64,000 nt of DNA from Actinomycetota bacterium (GCA_005888325.1 VAWU01000020.1:19652-83651), one strand, 5' to 3'; counted from the stretch's first letter, positions 18,556 through 32,657 are shown. Made by a program: numbers and translations. The notes: generated by a model not told the origin, from the letters alone.

Positions 18556-19205
18556 TGACCGAGCCCGTCACACCCGACGCACCGGCCGCGCGCGAGCGGA
18601 CGAGAGCACCGATGGACCCGAACCGGCGCGCGCTCATCGTCCTCGGCGCCTTCCTCGCGCTCGCGATGCTCCTGTTCTTCGTCGTCCGGCCACTGCTGCT
18701 CAGCGGCGACGGCAAGGGCAACAAGGAGGCGCTGCCGCCGCCCATCACCACACCGACGACGGCCAAGGCCACGACCACGACGACGGCATCCGCGCCCGAG
18801 GAGACGTTCGAGGTCTTCGGGAGCAAGAACCCCTTCCAGCCGCCGAACGGCACGCCCGGCGCGGGTGGCGGCGGCACAACGGGTACGACCGCACCGGGCA
18901 GCCCGACCGGAGCCACCGGCGGTGGCACGGGAACGACCATCCCCGCCACCGACGGCGGCGGCGGTGCCAGCGGCGCCGGGACCGAGCCACGCTCGAGTCA
19001 GCGTGTCGCCCTCCTCGACGTCTACCAGCTGGGTGGCGCCACCGTGGCCGACGTGCGCGTGAACAGCACCGTCTACACACAGCTGGCAGCGGGGGAGGAG
19101 TTCGCAGGCAGCTACAAGGTCGTCTCCCTCGAGGGCACCTGCGGAAGCTTCCTGTTCGGTGACGAGCGCTTTCGCCTCTGCAAAGGCGAAGAGGTCCTGA
19201 AGTAG
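18555..19205 (+). CDS. PilP-like type IV pilus accessory protein
   Basis: A 216-residue bitopic protein: cytoplasmic N-terminus, transmembrane helix 26-49, a long Thr/Pro/Gly/Ser-rich linker (55-150) and a small C-terminal beta domain (about 150-216) with C196 and C209 placed to form a disulfide. Position after PilMN and PilO and overall layout match PilP, whose terminal domain normally touches the PilQ secretin. Sequence similarity to PilP is weak by eye, so the name is provisional. No pilQ, pilB, pilT or pilC gene is in the window. ATG 18555 overlaps the pilO stop. Confidence 0.7.
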   Translation: MTEPVTPDAPAARERTRAPMDPNRRALIVLGAFLALAMLLFFVVRPLLLSGDGKGNKEALPPPITTPTTAKATTTTTASAPEETFEVFGSKNPFQPPNGTPGAGGGGTTGTTAPGSPTGATGGGTGTTIPATDGGGGASGAGTEPRSSQRVALLDVYQLGGATVADVRVNSTVYTQLAAGEEFAGSYKVVSLEGTCGSFLFGDERFRLCKGEEVLK

Positions 19206-19211
19206 TCGGCG

Positions 19212-19217
19212 TAGCCT
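19212..19217 (+). promoter_or_regulatory. -10 box for a leaderless aroC transcript
   Basis: TAGCCT ends 8 nt before ATG 19226, and no ribosome site is present in the 20-nt spacer after the pilus gene stop. This is the placement expected when transcription starts at the start codon. No good -35 is visible. Confidence 0.45.
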
Positions 19218-19225
19218 GGCGATCG

Positions 19226-20380
19226 ATGTTGAGGTTCCTCACCGCGGGCGAGTCGCACGGACGGGCCCTCATGGTCATCGTCGAGGGCCTTCCCGCGGGC
19301 CTGCCCCTCACGGTCGAGGAGGTGCAGGCGGAGCTGGCCCGGCGCCGGCTCGGCTTCGGCCGCGGGCCGCGCATGCGCTTCGAGCAGGACGACGTCACGC
19401 TGGTGGCCGGTGTCCGGCACGGCACCACCCTCGGCGCGCCGGTGGGGATCCTCATCGGCAACACCGAGTGGCCCAAGTGGGAGGACGAGATGTCGCCCGC
19501 CCCGGGACGCACCGAGCGCCCGTTGACCCAGCCCCGCCCGGGCCACGCCGACCTGGCGGGGATGCAGAAGTACGGCTTCGACGACGCCCGCAACGTGCTC
19601 GAGCGGGCGTCGGCGCGCGAGACGGCCGCGCGCGTGGCCGCCGGCACCTGCGCGAAGGCGCTGCTCGCCCGCCTGGGCGTCTCGGTGTTGTCGCACGTGG
19701 TGCAGCTCGGCCCGGTGGAGAGCAAGGCGGCCGCCCGGCCCGAGCCGCACGACCTGGCGCGCGTCGACGAGTCACCCGTGCGCTGCTTCGACCGCGAGGC
19801 CGAGGCCGCCATGATCGCGGAGGTGAAGGCGGCCGCGAAGGCGGGTGACTCGGTCGGGGGGGTCGTCGAGGTCCTCGCGTACGGCGTGTCCGTCGGCCTG
19901 GGCAGCCACGTGCACTGGGACCGTAGGCTCGACGGGCTGCTCGCGCAGGCGCTCATGAGCATTCAGGCGGTGAAGGGCGTCGAGCTCGGTGAGGGCTTCG
20001 ACGTCGCCGGCCGGCGGGGCTCGGAGGCCCACGACCCCATCAGCTGGGACGATGCCTCGGGGGAGTACCGCCGCGACTCGGACCGCGCCGGCGGCACCGA
20101 GGGAGGGATGTCGACGGGGGCGCTGCTCGTCGCGCGCGCCGCCATGAAGCCCCTGGCCACGCTCAACCGTCCGGTGCTCAAGACGGTCGACGTGGCGACC
20201 AAGGAGGAGACGGTGTCGTTCAAGGAGCGCACCGACGTCACCGCCGTGCCCGCCATGGGCGTGGTGGCCGAGACGATGGTGGCGCTCGTGCTCGCGTCGG
20301 AGGCCCTGCGGAAGTTCGGCGGCGATTCCGTCGACGAGCTCGTGCGCAATCGCGACGGGTTCCTCGGCGCCCTCGAGTGA
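19226..20380 (+). CDS. aroC: Chorismate synthase
   Basis: A 384-residue enzyme that converts 5-enolpyruvylshikimate-3-phosphate to chorismate, the last shikimate-pathway step, using reduced FMN as catalyst. Family signatures are visible: [18 protein letters not shown] at 8-25, the basic active-site segment [25 protein letters not shown], and the [12 protein letters not shown] helix; length is typical. It heads a coupled chain: its stop overlaps the GTG of aroK. Expression is probably from the leaderless promoter just upstream. Confidence 0.97.
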   Translation: MLRFLTAGESHGRALMVIVEGLPAGLPLTVEEVQAELARRRLGFGRGPRMRFEQDDVTLVAGVRHGTTLGAPVGILIGNTEWPKWEDEMSPAPGRTERPLTQPRPGHADLAGMQKYGFDDARNVLERASARETAARVAAGTCAKALLARLGVSVLSHVVQLGPVESKAAARPEPHDLARVDESPVRCFDREAEAAMIAEVKAAAKAGDSVGGVVEVLAYGVSVGLGSHVHWDRRLDGLLAQALMSIQAVKGVELGEGFDVAGRRGSEAHDPISWDDASGEYRRDSDRAGGTEGGMSTGALLVARAAMKPLATLNRPVLKTVDVATKEETVSFKERTDVTAVPAMGVVAETMVALVLASEALRKFGGDSVDELVRNRDGFLGALE

Positions 20381-20934
20381 GCGAGCACCGAAGCGGAGCG
20401 GAGGCGCGCAGCTCGGTCCAAACAAGCGGCGCCGACCACGTCGTGCTCGTCGGGATGATGGGCTCGGGAAAGACCCGGGTGGGGCGGCAGCTGGCCGGCC
20501 GCCTGGGCCTGGCGTTCGTCGACAGCGACGAGCAGATCGAGCGCCGCCACGGCCGCACCGTGCGCGAGATCTTCGAGACCGACGGCGAGCCTGCGTTCCG
20601 GCGACTGGAGGCGGAGGCGCTCGCCGCGGCCGTCGGGTCGCCCGCGCGCTCGGTCATCGCCGCCGCCGGAGGTGTCGTCCTCGACGCGCGCAACCGGGAG
20701 CTGCTCGCTCGGGCGGGCACCGTGGTCTGGCTGCGCGCCCGGCCCGAGGTGCTGGCGACGCGGGTGGGCGACCACGACCACCGGCCGCTGCTCGGCGATG
20801 ACGCGTTGGGTGTCCTGCGCCGGCTCGACGCCGAGCGCACCCCGCTGTACCGGGAGGTGGCGGACGCCGTCCTCGACGTCGGCGAGCTCTCGCCCGACGA
20901 GGCCGCGGCGCGGATCGCGGAGCTGGTGGCGTGA
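20377..20934 (+). CDS. aroK: Shikimate kinase
   Basis: A 185-residue kinase that phosphorylates shikimate with ATP. The P-loop GMMGSGKT is at 26-33, the shikimate-binding DSDEQIE segment near 48 and a lid-region arginine-rich helix follow. The first 20 residues ([12 protein letters not shown]...) are a poorly conserved extension; the GTG at 20377 overlapping the aroC stop (GTGA) supports this start. The stop overlaps the GTG of aroB. The gene order aroC-aroK-aroB-aroQ is the usual actinobacterial shikimate cluster. Confidence 0.95.
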   Translation: MSEHRSGAEARSSVQTSGADHVVLVGMMGSGKTRVGRQLAGRLGLAFVDSDEQIERRHGRTVREIFETDGEPAFRRLEAEALAAAVGSPARSVIAAAGGVVLDARNRELLARAGTVVWLRARPEVLATRVGDHDHRPLLGDDALGVLRRLDAERTPLYREVADAVLDVGELSPDEAAARIAELVA

Positions 20935-21938
20935 TCACCGTGCCGGTGTCGCTGGACGACCGCTCCTATGACGTCATCATCGGGGTGGGCGCCCGCCACC
21001 GCTTGCTCGAGGTGATGCCGATGGGCGTGCACCGGGCGGCGGTCGTCACCCAGCGGGGCATCGACGTCGTCGTCGACACCGGGCTCGAGCAACGCACGTT
21101 CCTCATGGGCGACGGCGAGCGGGCGAAGGACCTCGAGACGGTCGAGGAGCTCTGCCGCCAGTTCTCGCGGTGGGGCCTCAACCGGGCCGACGCCATCGTC
21201 TCCGTCGGTGGCGGCGTCGTGACCGACACGGTCGGCTTCGCCGCAGCCGTGTACCACCGGGGCCTGCCGGTCGTGCACGTGGCGACGTCGCTGCTCGCCC
21301 AGGTCGACGCGGCCATCGGTGGCAAGACGGGCGTGAACCTTCCCGAGGGGAAGAACCTGGTGGGCGCGTTCTGGCAACCTGCCGCGGTGCTGTGCGACAC
21401 CGAGGTGCTCGAGACCCTGCCGCCGCGGGAGTACCGCAGCGGCCTCGGCGAGATGGCGAAGTACGCGTTCCTCGGCGTCGAGCGACTCCCCGACCTGGCG
21501 CTCGATGAAGCCATTGCCGCGTGCGTCCGCTGCAAAGCCGCGATCGTCGCCGCGGACGAGCGCGAGTCCGGGTTGCGCGCGCTCCTCAACTACGGCCACA
21601 CGTTGGGCCATGCCCTCGAGACGGCCGGCGGGTACGACCTGCGTCATGGCGAGGCGGTCGCGGTCGGGCTGGTCTTCGCGGCCCACCTCGCGCAGCGCGT
21701 CGGTCGCATCGACGAAGCACGCGTCGCCGAGCACCACGCGGTGGTCGGCGGCTACGACCTGCCGACCAAGCTCCCCCCGGGCGCGACCCGACAGCTCGAC
21801 GACCTGGTCGACCTGATGGCGCGCGACAAGAAGGCGCGGGCCGGGCACACGTTCGTGCTCGACGGGCCGCGCGGCGTCGAGGTCGTGCCCGACATCGAGC
21901 GCGACGACGTCGTGGCCGCGCTGAAGGAGCTCACGTGA
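20931..21938 (+). CDS. aroB: 3-dehydroquinate synthase
   Basis: A 335-residue NAD- and metal-dependent enzyme that cyclises DAHP to 3-dehydroquinate. Seen: NAD-binding SVGGGVVTDTVGFAAAVY near 91-108, the TSLLAQVDAAIGGKTGVN segment, LGEMAKYAFLG, and the metal-ligand histidines in NYGHTLGHALE and LRHGEAVAVG. GTG 20931 overlaps the aroK stop, and the stop overlaps the aroQ GTG. It is slightly short for the family (350-360), mostly at the N-terminus. Confidence 0.96.
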   Translation: MITVPVSLDDRSYDVIIGVGARHRLLEVMPMGVHRAAVVTQRGIDVVVDTGLEQRTFLMGDGERAKDLETVEELCRQFSRWGLNRADAIVSVGGGVVTDTVGFAAAVYHRGLPVVHVATSLLAQVDAAIGGKTGVNLPEGKNLVGAFWQPAAVLCDTEVLETLPPREYRSGLGEMAKYAFLGVERLPDLALDEAIAACVRCKAAIVAADERESGLRALLNYGHTLGHALETAGGYDLRHGEAVAVGLVFAAHLAQRVGRIDEARVAEHHAVVGGYDLPTKLPPGATRQLDDLVDLMARDKKARAGHTFVLDGPRGVEVVPDIERDDVVAALKELT

Positions 21939-22387
21939 GCGAGGACCGAAGCGAGCGGGTGGTCCTGCTGCTCTCCGGTCCCAACCTGAACCTGTTGGGG
22001 GAGCGGGAGCCCGAGGTCTACGGCACCGAGACGCTCGACGACCACGTGCGCACGGCGCGCACGACGGCGGCCGACCACGGGCTCGAGCTCGAGCACGTGC
22101 AGTCGAACCACGAGGGCGAGTTGGTGGACGCGGTGCAGCGGGCGCGGGGTCGGTGCGCCGCAATCATCGTCAATGCGGCGGCGCTGACGCACTACGGGTG
22201 GTCCCTGCACGACGCGCTGGCCAGCTTCGACGGGATCGTGGTCGAGCTGCACCTCTCGAACCCCAACGCGCGCGAGCCGTGGCGGAACATCTCGGTGATC
22301 GCCCCCGTGGCCACCGGGTGCATCGTGGGCTTCCGAGGGCAGGGTTACGCGCTGGCGGTCGAGGCGGTGGCAAGGTTGCTGAAGTGA
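21935..22387 (+). CDS. aroQ: Type II 3-dehydroquinate dehydratase
   Basis: A 150-residue dodecameric-type dehydratase acting after AroB. The N-terminal LSGPNLNLLGEREPEVYG carries the catalytic tyrosine (Y29); the N-x-A segment VNAAALTHYGWSLHDAL and VVELHLSNPNAREPWR with the catalytic histidine follow. The first seven residues (SEDRSER) are extra relative to the family. GTG 21935 overlaps the aroB stop and the stop overlaps the GTG of the peptidase gene, so all are translationally coupled. Confidence 0.96.
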   Translation: MSEDRSERVVLLLSGPNLNLLGEREPEVYGTETLDDHVRTARTTAADHGLELEHVQSNHEGELVDAVQRARGRCAAIIVNAAALTHYGWSLHDALASFDGIVVELHLSNPNAREPWRNISVIAPVATGCIVGFRGQGYALAVEAVARLLK

Positions 22388-23502
22388 CGTCCGTCCTCAC
22401 CCTCCCGCCCATGGCGACCGCCCGGCGAGCCGACCGGCTGCGCACCTCTCTCGCAGACGCGGGGTGCGACGCGTTGCTCGTCACCCGGCTCGTGAACATC
22501 CGCTACCTCACGGGCTTCACGGGGTCGGCGGCGCTGCTGCTCGTGCGGGCGGACGATCTCGTCTTCGTCACGGATGGGCGTTACGGCGAGCAGTCGGCCG
22601 AGCAGCTCGGCGCAGCCGGGGTGGCGGCGACCATCGAGGTGTCGACGACCATGACCGGTCAGCAGGCTGCGCTCCAGGCGGGGGCCACGGGGGTGCAGCG
22701 GCTCGGGCTCGAAGCGGAGTCCGTGACCTGGGCGCAGCAGCGGCGCTTCGCGTCCGACTCGTTCCCGGGAACCGAGCTGGTGCCGACGGCCGGCCTGGTC
22801 GAGGGGCTGCGCGGGCTGAAGGACGAGGGTGAGGTGGCGCGGGTGCGGGCCGCGGCCGCGGCCGCCGATGGCGCGCTGGCGACGGTGCTGCCGATGCTCG
22901 CGGCGCGACCCGAGGAGCGGGAAGTGGCGCTCGCGCTCGAAGTCGAGATGCGGCGCGCAGGCGCGTCGGGCCCGTCGTTCGAGACGATCGTGGCTGCGGG
23001 TCCCAACGGCGCCAAGCCGCACGCCCGGCCGTCGACCCGGCGTATCGAGCGGGGGGAGCTGGTGGTGATCGACTTCGGCGCGGTCGTCGACGGCTACTGC
23101 TCCGACATGACTCGTACCGTGTGCGTCGGAGAGCCCACCTCGGCCACCGCCAGGCGCATGGTCGAGGTCGTGACCGCGAGTCAGCGGGCGGGCGTGGCCG
23201 CGGTGGCCGCGGGTGTCTCCGGCAGGCAGGTCGACGAGGCATGCCGTGCGGTGATCGCCGACGCGGGCTGGGCCGACGCGTTCGTCCACGGCACCGGCCA
23301 CGGCGTCGGCCTCGAGATCCACGAAGCACCCCGGGTCTCGTCGGCCTCGACCGACACGCTGATGTCGGGTCACGTGGTGACCGTCGAGCCCGGCGTCTAC
23401 CTGCCCCACGAGGGTGGCGTGCGCATCGAGGACACCGTGATCGTGACCGATCGCGGGTGCTCACCGCTCACCCACGCGCCGAAGGACCTCGTCGTCGCGT
23501 GA
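22384..23502 (+). CDS. pepP: Xaa-Pro aminopeptidase-like M24 metallopeptidase
   Basis: A 372-residue cytoplasmic peptidase of the M24B family that removes N-terminal residues before proline. The creatinase-like N-terminal domain (about 10-130) is followed by the pita-bread domain with all five metal ligands: IDFGAVVDGYCSDMTRT (two Asp), GTGHGVGLEIHE (His), TVEPGVY (Glu) and RIEDT (Glu). Start GTG 22384 overlaps the aroQ stop; ATG 22411 is the alternative. It precedes efp, as in many Gram-positive bacteria, consistent with coupling to translation of proline-rich proteins. The symbol is by function; pepQ is possible. Confidence 0.93.
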   Translation: MTSVLTLPPMATARRADRLRTSLADAGCDALLVTRLVNIRYLTGFTGSAALLLVRADDLVFVTDGRYGEQSAEQLGAAGVAATIEVSTTMTGQQAALQAGATGVQRLGLEAESVTWAQQRRFASDSFPGTELVPTAGLVEGLRGLKDEGEVARVRAAAAAADGALATVLPMLAARPEEREVALALEVEMRRAGASGPSFETIVAAGPNGAKPHARPSTRRIERGELVVIDFGAVVDGYCSDMTRTVCVGEPTSATARRMVEVVTASQRAGVAAVAAGVSGRQVDEACRAVIADAGWADAFVHGTGHGVGLEIHEAPRVSSASTDTLMSGHVVTVEPGVYLPHEGGVRIEDTVIVTDRGCSPLTHAPKDLVVA

Positions 23503-24062
23503 GCATCTCGACCAACGACCTCAAGAACGGCATGGCCATCGCCCTCCCGGAGGGCCTGTTCACCGTGGTCGAGTTCCAACACGTCAAGCCGGGCAAGGGT
23601 GGCGCGTTCGTACGCACGAAGCTGAAGAACGTCCGCACCGGGGCGGTGCTCGATCGCACCTATCGGGCCGACGAGAAGCTCGAGCAGGCGATCATCGACA
23701 AGCGCGAGATGCAGTACCTCTACCGCGAGGGTGACGAGAGCTTCGTGTTCATGGACAACGTGACCTACGACCAGCTGCACATCGAGGCGACGACGCTCGG
23801 CGACGCGGTGAAGTACCTGAAGCCGGGCGACACGGCAGTGCTGCAGATGTACCGCGACGAGGTCGTCGGCACCGACCTTCCGGCCGCGGTCGAGCTCGCG
23901 GTCGTCCAGACCGAGCCCGGCGTCCAGGGCGACCGCAGCTCCGCCGGGCGCAAGCCGGCGACGGTCGAGACCGGGCTCGTCGTGCAGGTGCCGCTGTTCG
24001 TGAACACCGGCGACCGCATCAAGGTCGACACCCGCTCCGGCGAGTACCTCACGCGGGCATGA
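23499..24062 (+). CDS. efp: Translation elongation factor P
   Basis: A 187-residue EF-P that rescues ribosomes stalled at polyproline. The domain I loop reads KPGKGGAF with lysine 33 at the tip, the position modified in some bacteria; no modification genes are nearby, and actinobacterial EF-P can work unmodified. The OB-fold domains and the C-terminal GDRIKVDTRSGEYLTRA signature are intact. GTG 23499 overlaps the peptidase stop (GTGA). Confidence 0.97.
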   Translation: MSISTNDLKNGMAIALPEGLFTVVEFQHVKPGKGGAFVRTKLKNVRTGAVLDRTYRADEKLEQAIIDKREMQYLYREGDESFVFMDNVTYDQLHIEATTLGDAVKYLKPGDTAVLQMYRDEVVGTDLPAAVELAVVQTEPGVQGDRSSAGRKPATVETGLVVQVPLFVNTGDRIKVDTRSGEYLTRA

Positions 24063-24063
24063 C

Positions 24064-24501
24064 GTGACGGGCGAGCCGGTGAGCGCGGGGCCGCTGGGCA
24101 GCCGGCGTCAGGCGCGGGAGCGGGCGCTGTCGCTCCTCTACGAGGCGGAGGCCAAGAGCTGCAAGCCGGCCGAGGTGCTGGCCGAGCTGCCGGTCGAGCC
24201 CGAGCCTTTCGCGGCCGAGCTGGTGCGTGGGGTGGGCGACCATCAGGCGGAGGTCGACGACTACATCCGTCGCTTCGCCCGCGACTGGTCGCTCGAGCGC
24301 ATGCCGACGGTCGACCGCACCCTCCTCCGGATGGGCGTCTACGAGCTGCTCCACCGGCCCGACGTGCCCACCGGCGCCGTGATCTCCGAGGCGGTCGAGC
24401 TGGCCCAGCGCTACTCCACCGACGAGTCGGGCCGCTTCGTGAACGGCATGCTCGGCCGCATCGCGGAAGAGGTGCGGGGCGAGGCGGGAGCGCCGCGCTA
24501 A
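24064..24501 (+). CDS. nusB: Transcription antitermination protein NusB
   Basis: A 145-residue all-helical protein that, with NusE (S10), binds boxA of rRNA operons. Typical NusB segments are visible: [40 protein letters not shown] and [26 protein letters not shown]. Start GTG 24064 lies 1 nt after the efp stop. The TAA stop (24499-24501) is also the first half of a TAACCT box that may be the -10 of the pyrimidine operon. Confidence 0.95.
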   Translation: MTGEPVSAGPLGSRRQARERALSLLYEAEAKSCKPAEVLAELPVEPEPFAAELVRGVGDHQAEVDDYIRRFARDWSLERMPTVDRTLLRMGVYELLHRPDVPTGAVISEAVELAQRYSTDESGRFVNGMLGRIAEEVRGEAGAPR

Positions 24502-24540
24502 CCTGCGCACAACCGTTAACGCCGGTTCCGCGAGGCCGGC
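24499..24540 (+). promoter_or_regulatory. Pyrimidine operon leader with PyrR-binding hairpin
   Basis: A candidate -10 TAACCT (24499-24504) would start transcription near 24511. The leader then folds a perfect hairpin at 24521-24540: 5-bp stem GCCGG/CCGGC enclosing TTCCGCGAGG, which fits the PyrR recognition core (CC, a G-x-GA loop, GG). In Bacillus and mycobacteria such loops bind PyrR-UMP and reduce expression. The pyrR ribosome site AGGAG (24550-24554) lies only 9 nt downstream, so bound PyrR could also block ribosome entry. Confidence 0.65.
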
Positions 24541-24560
24541 ACGGATGACAGGAGCCAGGC

Positions 24561-25129
<569 letters not shown>

Positions 25130-25133
<4 letters not shown>

Positions 25134-26062
25134 CAGGCAAGCACCTGCTGTCGATCGCCGACCTCGGGCTCGACGAGATCGACGAGATCCTCCGTCTCAC
25201 CGACTCCTTCGTCGAGGTGAGCGAGCGGGCGATCCCCAAGGTCCCCACGCTGCGGGGGCGCACGGTCGTCTCGCTCTTCTTCGAGGAGTCGACGCGCACC
25301 CGGCTGTCCTTCGAGACCGCGGCCAAGCGGCTGTCGGCCGACACCATGAACTTCTCGGTGTCGACCTCGTCGGTGAAGAAGGGCGAGTCGCTGCGCGACA
25401 CGGTCGAGACGATCGAGGCGATGGGCATCGACGCGGTCGTCGTGCGCCACGCGTCGGCGGGGGTGCCGTGGCAGATCGCCCGGTGGGTGGACGCGCCGGT
25501 GATCAACGCGGGCGACGGCTGGCACGAGCACCCCACCCAGGCCCTGCTCGACTGTTACACGATCCGCCAGTCGCGCGGCTCGCTCGCGGGGTTGCGGATC
25601 GCCATCGTCGGCGACGTGAAGCACTCGCGCGTCGCCCGCTCCAACGTGCTCGCCTTCACCGGACTCGGCGCCGAAGTCACGCTGGTCGCGCCACCGACGC
25701 TCCTCCCGCCCAACCTCACGGGTTGGCCCGTCGCCGTGAGCCACGACCTCGACGGCGTGCTGCCCAAGGCCGACGTGGTCTACCTCCTGCGCATGCAGAA
25801 GGAGCGCCAGATCGAGTCGCTCCTGCCCTCGTTGCGGGAGTACACCGCCCGCTACGGGCTCACGCGCGAGCGGGCGCGGCTCCTGTCCGACGACGCCCTC
25901 GTCATGCACCCCGGTCCGATGAACCGCGGTGTCGAGATCGCGGCCGACGTGGCCGACCTGCCGAGGTCGATGATCACCCGGCAGGTGGCCAACGGGGTCG
26001 CAGTGCGGATGGCCGTGCTGTTCCTCATGCTCGGGTCGACGGGGGTTGGCCGTGGTGCGTGA
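25130..26062 (+). CDS. pyrB: Aspartate carbamoyltransferase catalytic subunit
   Basis: A 310-residue enzyme making carbamoyl-aspartate from carbamoyl phosphate and aspartate. The carbamoyl-phosphate loop STRTR is at 54-58, with HPTQALLD near 130 and MHPGPMNRG near 260. There is no pyrI regulatory subunit nearby; regulation is expected through PyrR. ATG 25130 overlaps the pyrR stop (ATGA). The stop lies within the start of pyrC, giving tight coupling. Confidence 0.97.
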
Positions 26063-27338
26063 CCTCGTCGTCCGCGGCGGCACGGTGGTCGACGCCACCG
26101 GCACGCGGCGCGCCGACGTGCTCGTGCGCGCCGGACACATCGTCGCCGTGGCCGACGACATCGACCCGCCGGCGCGTGCCGAGGTGCTCGACGCGTCGGG
26201 CTGCACGGTCGCGCCCGGCCTCGTCGACCTGCACGCGCATCTCCGTCAACCCGGCCGTGAAGAGGCGGAGACAGTCGACACCGGCGCCCGCGCCGCCGCG
26301 CTCGGGGGCTACACGGCCGTCGTCGCGATGCCCAACACCGACCCGGCCATCGACTGCGCAGCCGTCGTCCGCGAGGTGCTCGACCTGGGTTCGACGGCGG
26401 CGTGCGACGTGCACGTGGCGGGCGCCATCACCGTGGGCCGGGCGGGGCAGCGACTGGCGCCGCTGGCCGAGATGGCGGCGCTGGGCGTGCGCCTCTTCAC
26501 CGACGACGGTGCGGGCGTGCAGGACTCGCGGCTCATGCGCCGCGCGCTCGAGTACGCCTCCGCGCTCGACATCACGCTCGCCCAGCACTGCGAGGACGCG
26601 GCGCTGGCGAGCGGCGGGCACATGCACGAAGGTGAGTGGTCGAGCCACCTCGGCATCCCCGGCGTTCCGGCCGAGGCCGAGGAGCTGATGGTGCTGCGCG
26701 ACATCGCGTTGGCGCGGCTGACCGGGACGCGCATGCACTTCCTGCACCTGTCGGTCGCGGCGGCGCTCGACGCGGTGCGCGCGGCCAAGGGCGCGGGCCT
26801 GCCCGTCACCGCCGAGGCCGCGCCCCACCACTTCACGCTGGACGACTCGGTCGTCGCGTCGTACGACCCCGTCTTCAAGGTCAACCCCCCGCTGCGCCCG
26901 ACCGCCGATGTCGAAGCGGTGCGGGTCGCGCTCGGCGACGGCACGCTCGACGCCATCGCCACCGACCATGCGCCCCACACGCAGGAGGACAAGGAGGCAC
27001 CCTTCGACGAGGCGCCGCCGGGCATGCTCGGGCTCGAGACCGCCCTGGCGCTCGCGCTTACCGAGTTGAGCCTCCCGCTCGAGCGCGTGCTCGCGCTCCT
27101 GTCGTGGCAGCCGGCGCGCATCGCAGGCCTCGAGGCCGAGCACGGCGGGCCGGTCGCCGAGGGCCGCCCCGCCCACCTGTGCGTCATCGACCCGGCGACC
27201 GTGTGGGTGGTCGAGCCCGAGAAGCTGGCGAGCCGCAGCCGCAACACGCCGTACGGGGGGCGCAAGCTGACCGGCCGCGTGCGCCACACCGTCCTCGGCG
27301 GCGAGGCGGTCGTGATCGACGGACAGGCGCAGCGGTGA
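26052..27338 (+). CDS. pyrC: Dihydroorotase
   Basis: About 428 residues, class I dihydroorotase, which cyclises carbamoyl-aspartate. The metal-binding [10 protein letters not shown] near residue 60, [10 protein letters not shown], the [12 protein letters not shown] segment and GMLGLETAL are present. Three possible starts cluster at 26046 (TTG), 26052 and 26055 (GTG); 26052 is chosen because GGGGG lies 6 nt upstream. It overlaps pyrB by 11 nt, and its stop overlaps the carA GTG. It probably forms a complex with PyrB, as class I enzymes do. Confidence 0.95.
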   Translation: MVRDLVVRGGTVVDATGTRRADVLVRAGHIVAVADDIDPPARAEVLDASGCTVAPGLVDLHAHLRQPGREEAETVDTGARAAALGGYTAVVAMPNTDPAIDCAAVVREVLDLGSTAACDVHVAGAITVGRAGQRLAPLAEMAALGVRLFTDDGAGVQDSRLMRRALEYASALDITLAQHCEDAALASGGHMHEGEWSSHLGIPGVPAEAEELMVLRDIALARLTGTRMHFLHLSVAAALDAVRAAKGAGLPVTAEAAPHHFTLDDSVVASYDPVFKVNPPLRPTADVEAVRVALGDGTLDAIATDHAPHTQEDKEAPFDEAPPGMLGLETALALALTELSLPLERVLALLSWQPARIAGLEAEHGGPVAEGRPAHLCVIDPATVWVVEPEKLASRSRNTPYGGRKLTGRVRHTVLGGEAVVIDGQAQR

Positions 27339-28467
27339 GCCCGCCGCGGCGGGAGGCGCTGCTCGTCCTGGGCGACGGCACCACGTTCGAGGGCGAGGCG
27401 ATCGGGGCGGTGCCGCCCGGCGGCGTTGCCACCGGCGAGGTGGTGTTCAACACCGTTCTGTCGGGCTATCAGGAGGTCATCACCGACCCGTCCTATGCGG
27501 GCCAGGTGATCGCGTTCACCTACCCGCACATCGGCAACTACGGGGTCAGCCCCGACGACCACGAGAGCCGCCGGCCGCACTGTCGTGGCGTCGTCGTGCG
27601 CGAGCTGGCCCGGCGCCCGTCCAGCTGGCGCGCGGTCGACGACCTGGGCACCTGGCTCACGCGCCACGGCGTGCCGGGCATCGCCGGCGTCGACACCCGC
27701 CGCCTCACCCGCCACATCCGCGAGGCGGGGGCCATGCCGTGCGCGTTCGGTCCCGTCGGCGCCGGCGCAGACGCCGGCGTGGGCGAGCGAGAGCTGAAGC
27801 AGGCGGCGATGGACGAGCCCGGCACCGACGGTGTCGACCTCGTCGCCACCGTCACGTGCGAGGCGCCCTATGTCGTGGACGCGGCGGCGGGAGCCGAGCG
27901 CGACGGCTACCCGCTGCACGTCGTCGCCTTCGACTACGGCATCAAGACGACGATCCTCCGCCACCTCGCCCACGTCGCCACCGTCGAGGTGGTGCCCGCC
28001 TCGACCGCGGCGGACGACGTGATCGCCCGCGCCCCCCACGGCGTGTTCCTGTCGAACGGTCCGGGCGACCCGGCTGCGGTCACGTACGCGGTCGACACCA
28101 TCCGGGGGCTGCTGGGCCGGGTCCCCGTCTTCGGCATCTGCCTCGGTCACCAGCTGCTCGCGCGCGCGCTCGACGGTGACACGTTCAAGCTGAAGTTCGG
28201 TCACCACGGCGGCAACCACCCGGTACGTCGGGTGGAGACGGGCGCGGTCGAGATCACGAGTCAGAACCACAACTACGCGGTCGTCGAGGGCTCGATCGCG
28301 GGTGCCGACGTCACCCACGTCAACCTGAACGACGGTGTGATCGAGGGCCTGCGGTGTCGCGACGTGCCGGCATTCGGGGTGCAGTACCACCCGGAGGCGG
28401 GGCCCGGTCCGCACGACGCCCGCTATCTGTTCGAGCAGTTCCGCGCCCTGATGCGAGCGGGCGCGTA

Positions 28468-28468
<1 letters not shown>
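27335..28468 (+). CDS. carA: Carbamoyl-phosphate synthase small subunit
   Basis: A 377-residue glutaminase subunit that supplies ammonia to CarB. The N-terminal domain starts [16 protein letters not shown]; the C-terminal class I glutamine amidotransferase has its cysteine nucleophile in FGICLGHQ, and His/Glu in [12 protein letters not shown]. Length is typical. GTG 27335 overlaps the pyrC stop and the TAA stop shares a base with the carB ATG. The product feeds both the pyr operon and arginine synthesis (argF at 60142). Confidence 0.97.
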
Positions 28469-31749
<3,281 letters not shown>

Positions 31750-31763
31750 ACCTCGCCACGCGC

Positions 31764-32657
31764 GTGGGCTCGGTGACGTTGTCCAACCCGGTGATGACGG
31801 CGTCCGGCACGTCGGGTCACGCGGACGAGCTCGGTCGCTACTTCGAGCTCTCGGCGCTCGGTGCGGTCGTCGTCAAGTCACTGTCGGCATCGCCATGGGC
31901 GGGCAACCCCGCCCCGCGCCTGCACGAGACCGACGCGGGAATGCTCAACAGCGTCGGGCTCCAGAACCCCGGTGTCGAGGCCTGGCTCGCCGACGAGCTC
32001 CCTGCGCTCGCACGCGCCGGCGCGCGTGTGGTCGCGAGCATCTGGGGCTTCACCGTCGAGGACTTCGCGCTCGCCGCCAAGCTGCTGGTCGACGCGCCAC
32101 CTGCGGTGATCGCGGTCGAGGTCAACGTGTCGTGCCCCAACGTGGAAGACCGTCGGCGGATGTTCGCGCACTCGGCCTCGGCGACCGCCGACGCGATCGA
32201 CGCGACGCGCGTCTGCGACCGGCCGCGTTGGGCGAAGTTGAGCCCGAACGTCACCGACCTCGTCGAGATCGCGGACGCCGCGTTGCGCGCGGGGGCCGAC
32301 GCACTGACGTTGACGAACACCGTGATGGGGATGGCGATCGACCCCGAGACCCGCCGCCCCCGACTCGGCGCGGGCGGGGGAGGCCTGTCGGGACCGGCCA
32401 TTCGCCCGGTCGCGGTGCGCGCCGTCTACGAGTGCCGCGAGGCGTTCCCGGACGCGGCCATCGTCGGCGTCGGCGGGGTTGCGACCGGAGACCACGCAGT
32501 GGAGCTGTTGCTCGCAGGGGCGAACGCGGTCGAGGTCGGCACGGCCACGTTCTACGATCCCCGGACGCCCCTGCGGGTGGTCCACCAACTCACGCGCTGG
32601 TGCGACCAGCATGGCGTGCGGCGAGTGCCTGACCTGATCGGAGCTGCGCATGAGTAA
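31764..32657 (+). CDS. pyrD: Dihydroorotate dehydrogenase, class 1B-like
   Basis: A 297-residue FMN enzyme oxidising dihydroorotate. The active-site base is a cysteine in VNVSCPN, as in class 1 cytosolic enzymes; the TLTNTVMGMAID and GVGGVATGDHAVELLLAGA segments bind substrate and FMN phosphate. Class 1B enzymes normally pair with an iron-sulfur flavoprotein PyrK, which is not encoded here. Start GTG 31764 is the first usable codon; the family-like residues VDLATR lie just upstream in frame without an ATG, GTG or TTG, so the true start may be unusual. It overlaps pyrF by 8 nt. Confidence 0.93.
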   Translation: MGSVTLSNPVMTASGTSGHADELGRYFELSALGAVVVKSLSASPWAGNPAPRLHETDAGMLNSVGLQNPGVEAWLADELPALARAGARVVASIWGFTVEDFALAAKLLVDAPPAVIAVEVNVSCPNVEDRRRMFAHSASATADAIDATRVCDRPRWAKLSPNVTDLVEIADAALRAGADALTLTNTVMGMAIDPETRRPRLGAGGGGLSGPAIRPVAVRAVYECREAFPDAAIVGVGGVATGDHAVELLLAGANAVEVGTATFYDPRTPLRVVHQLTRWCDQHGVRRVPDLIGAAHE

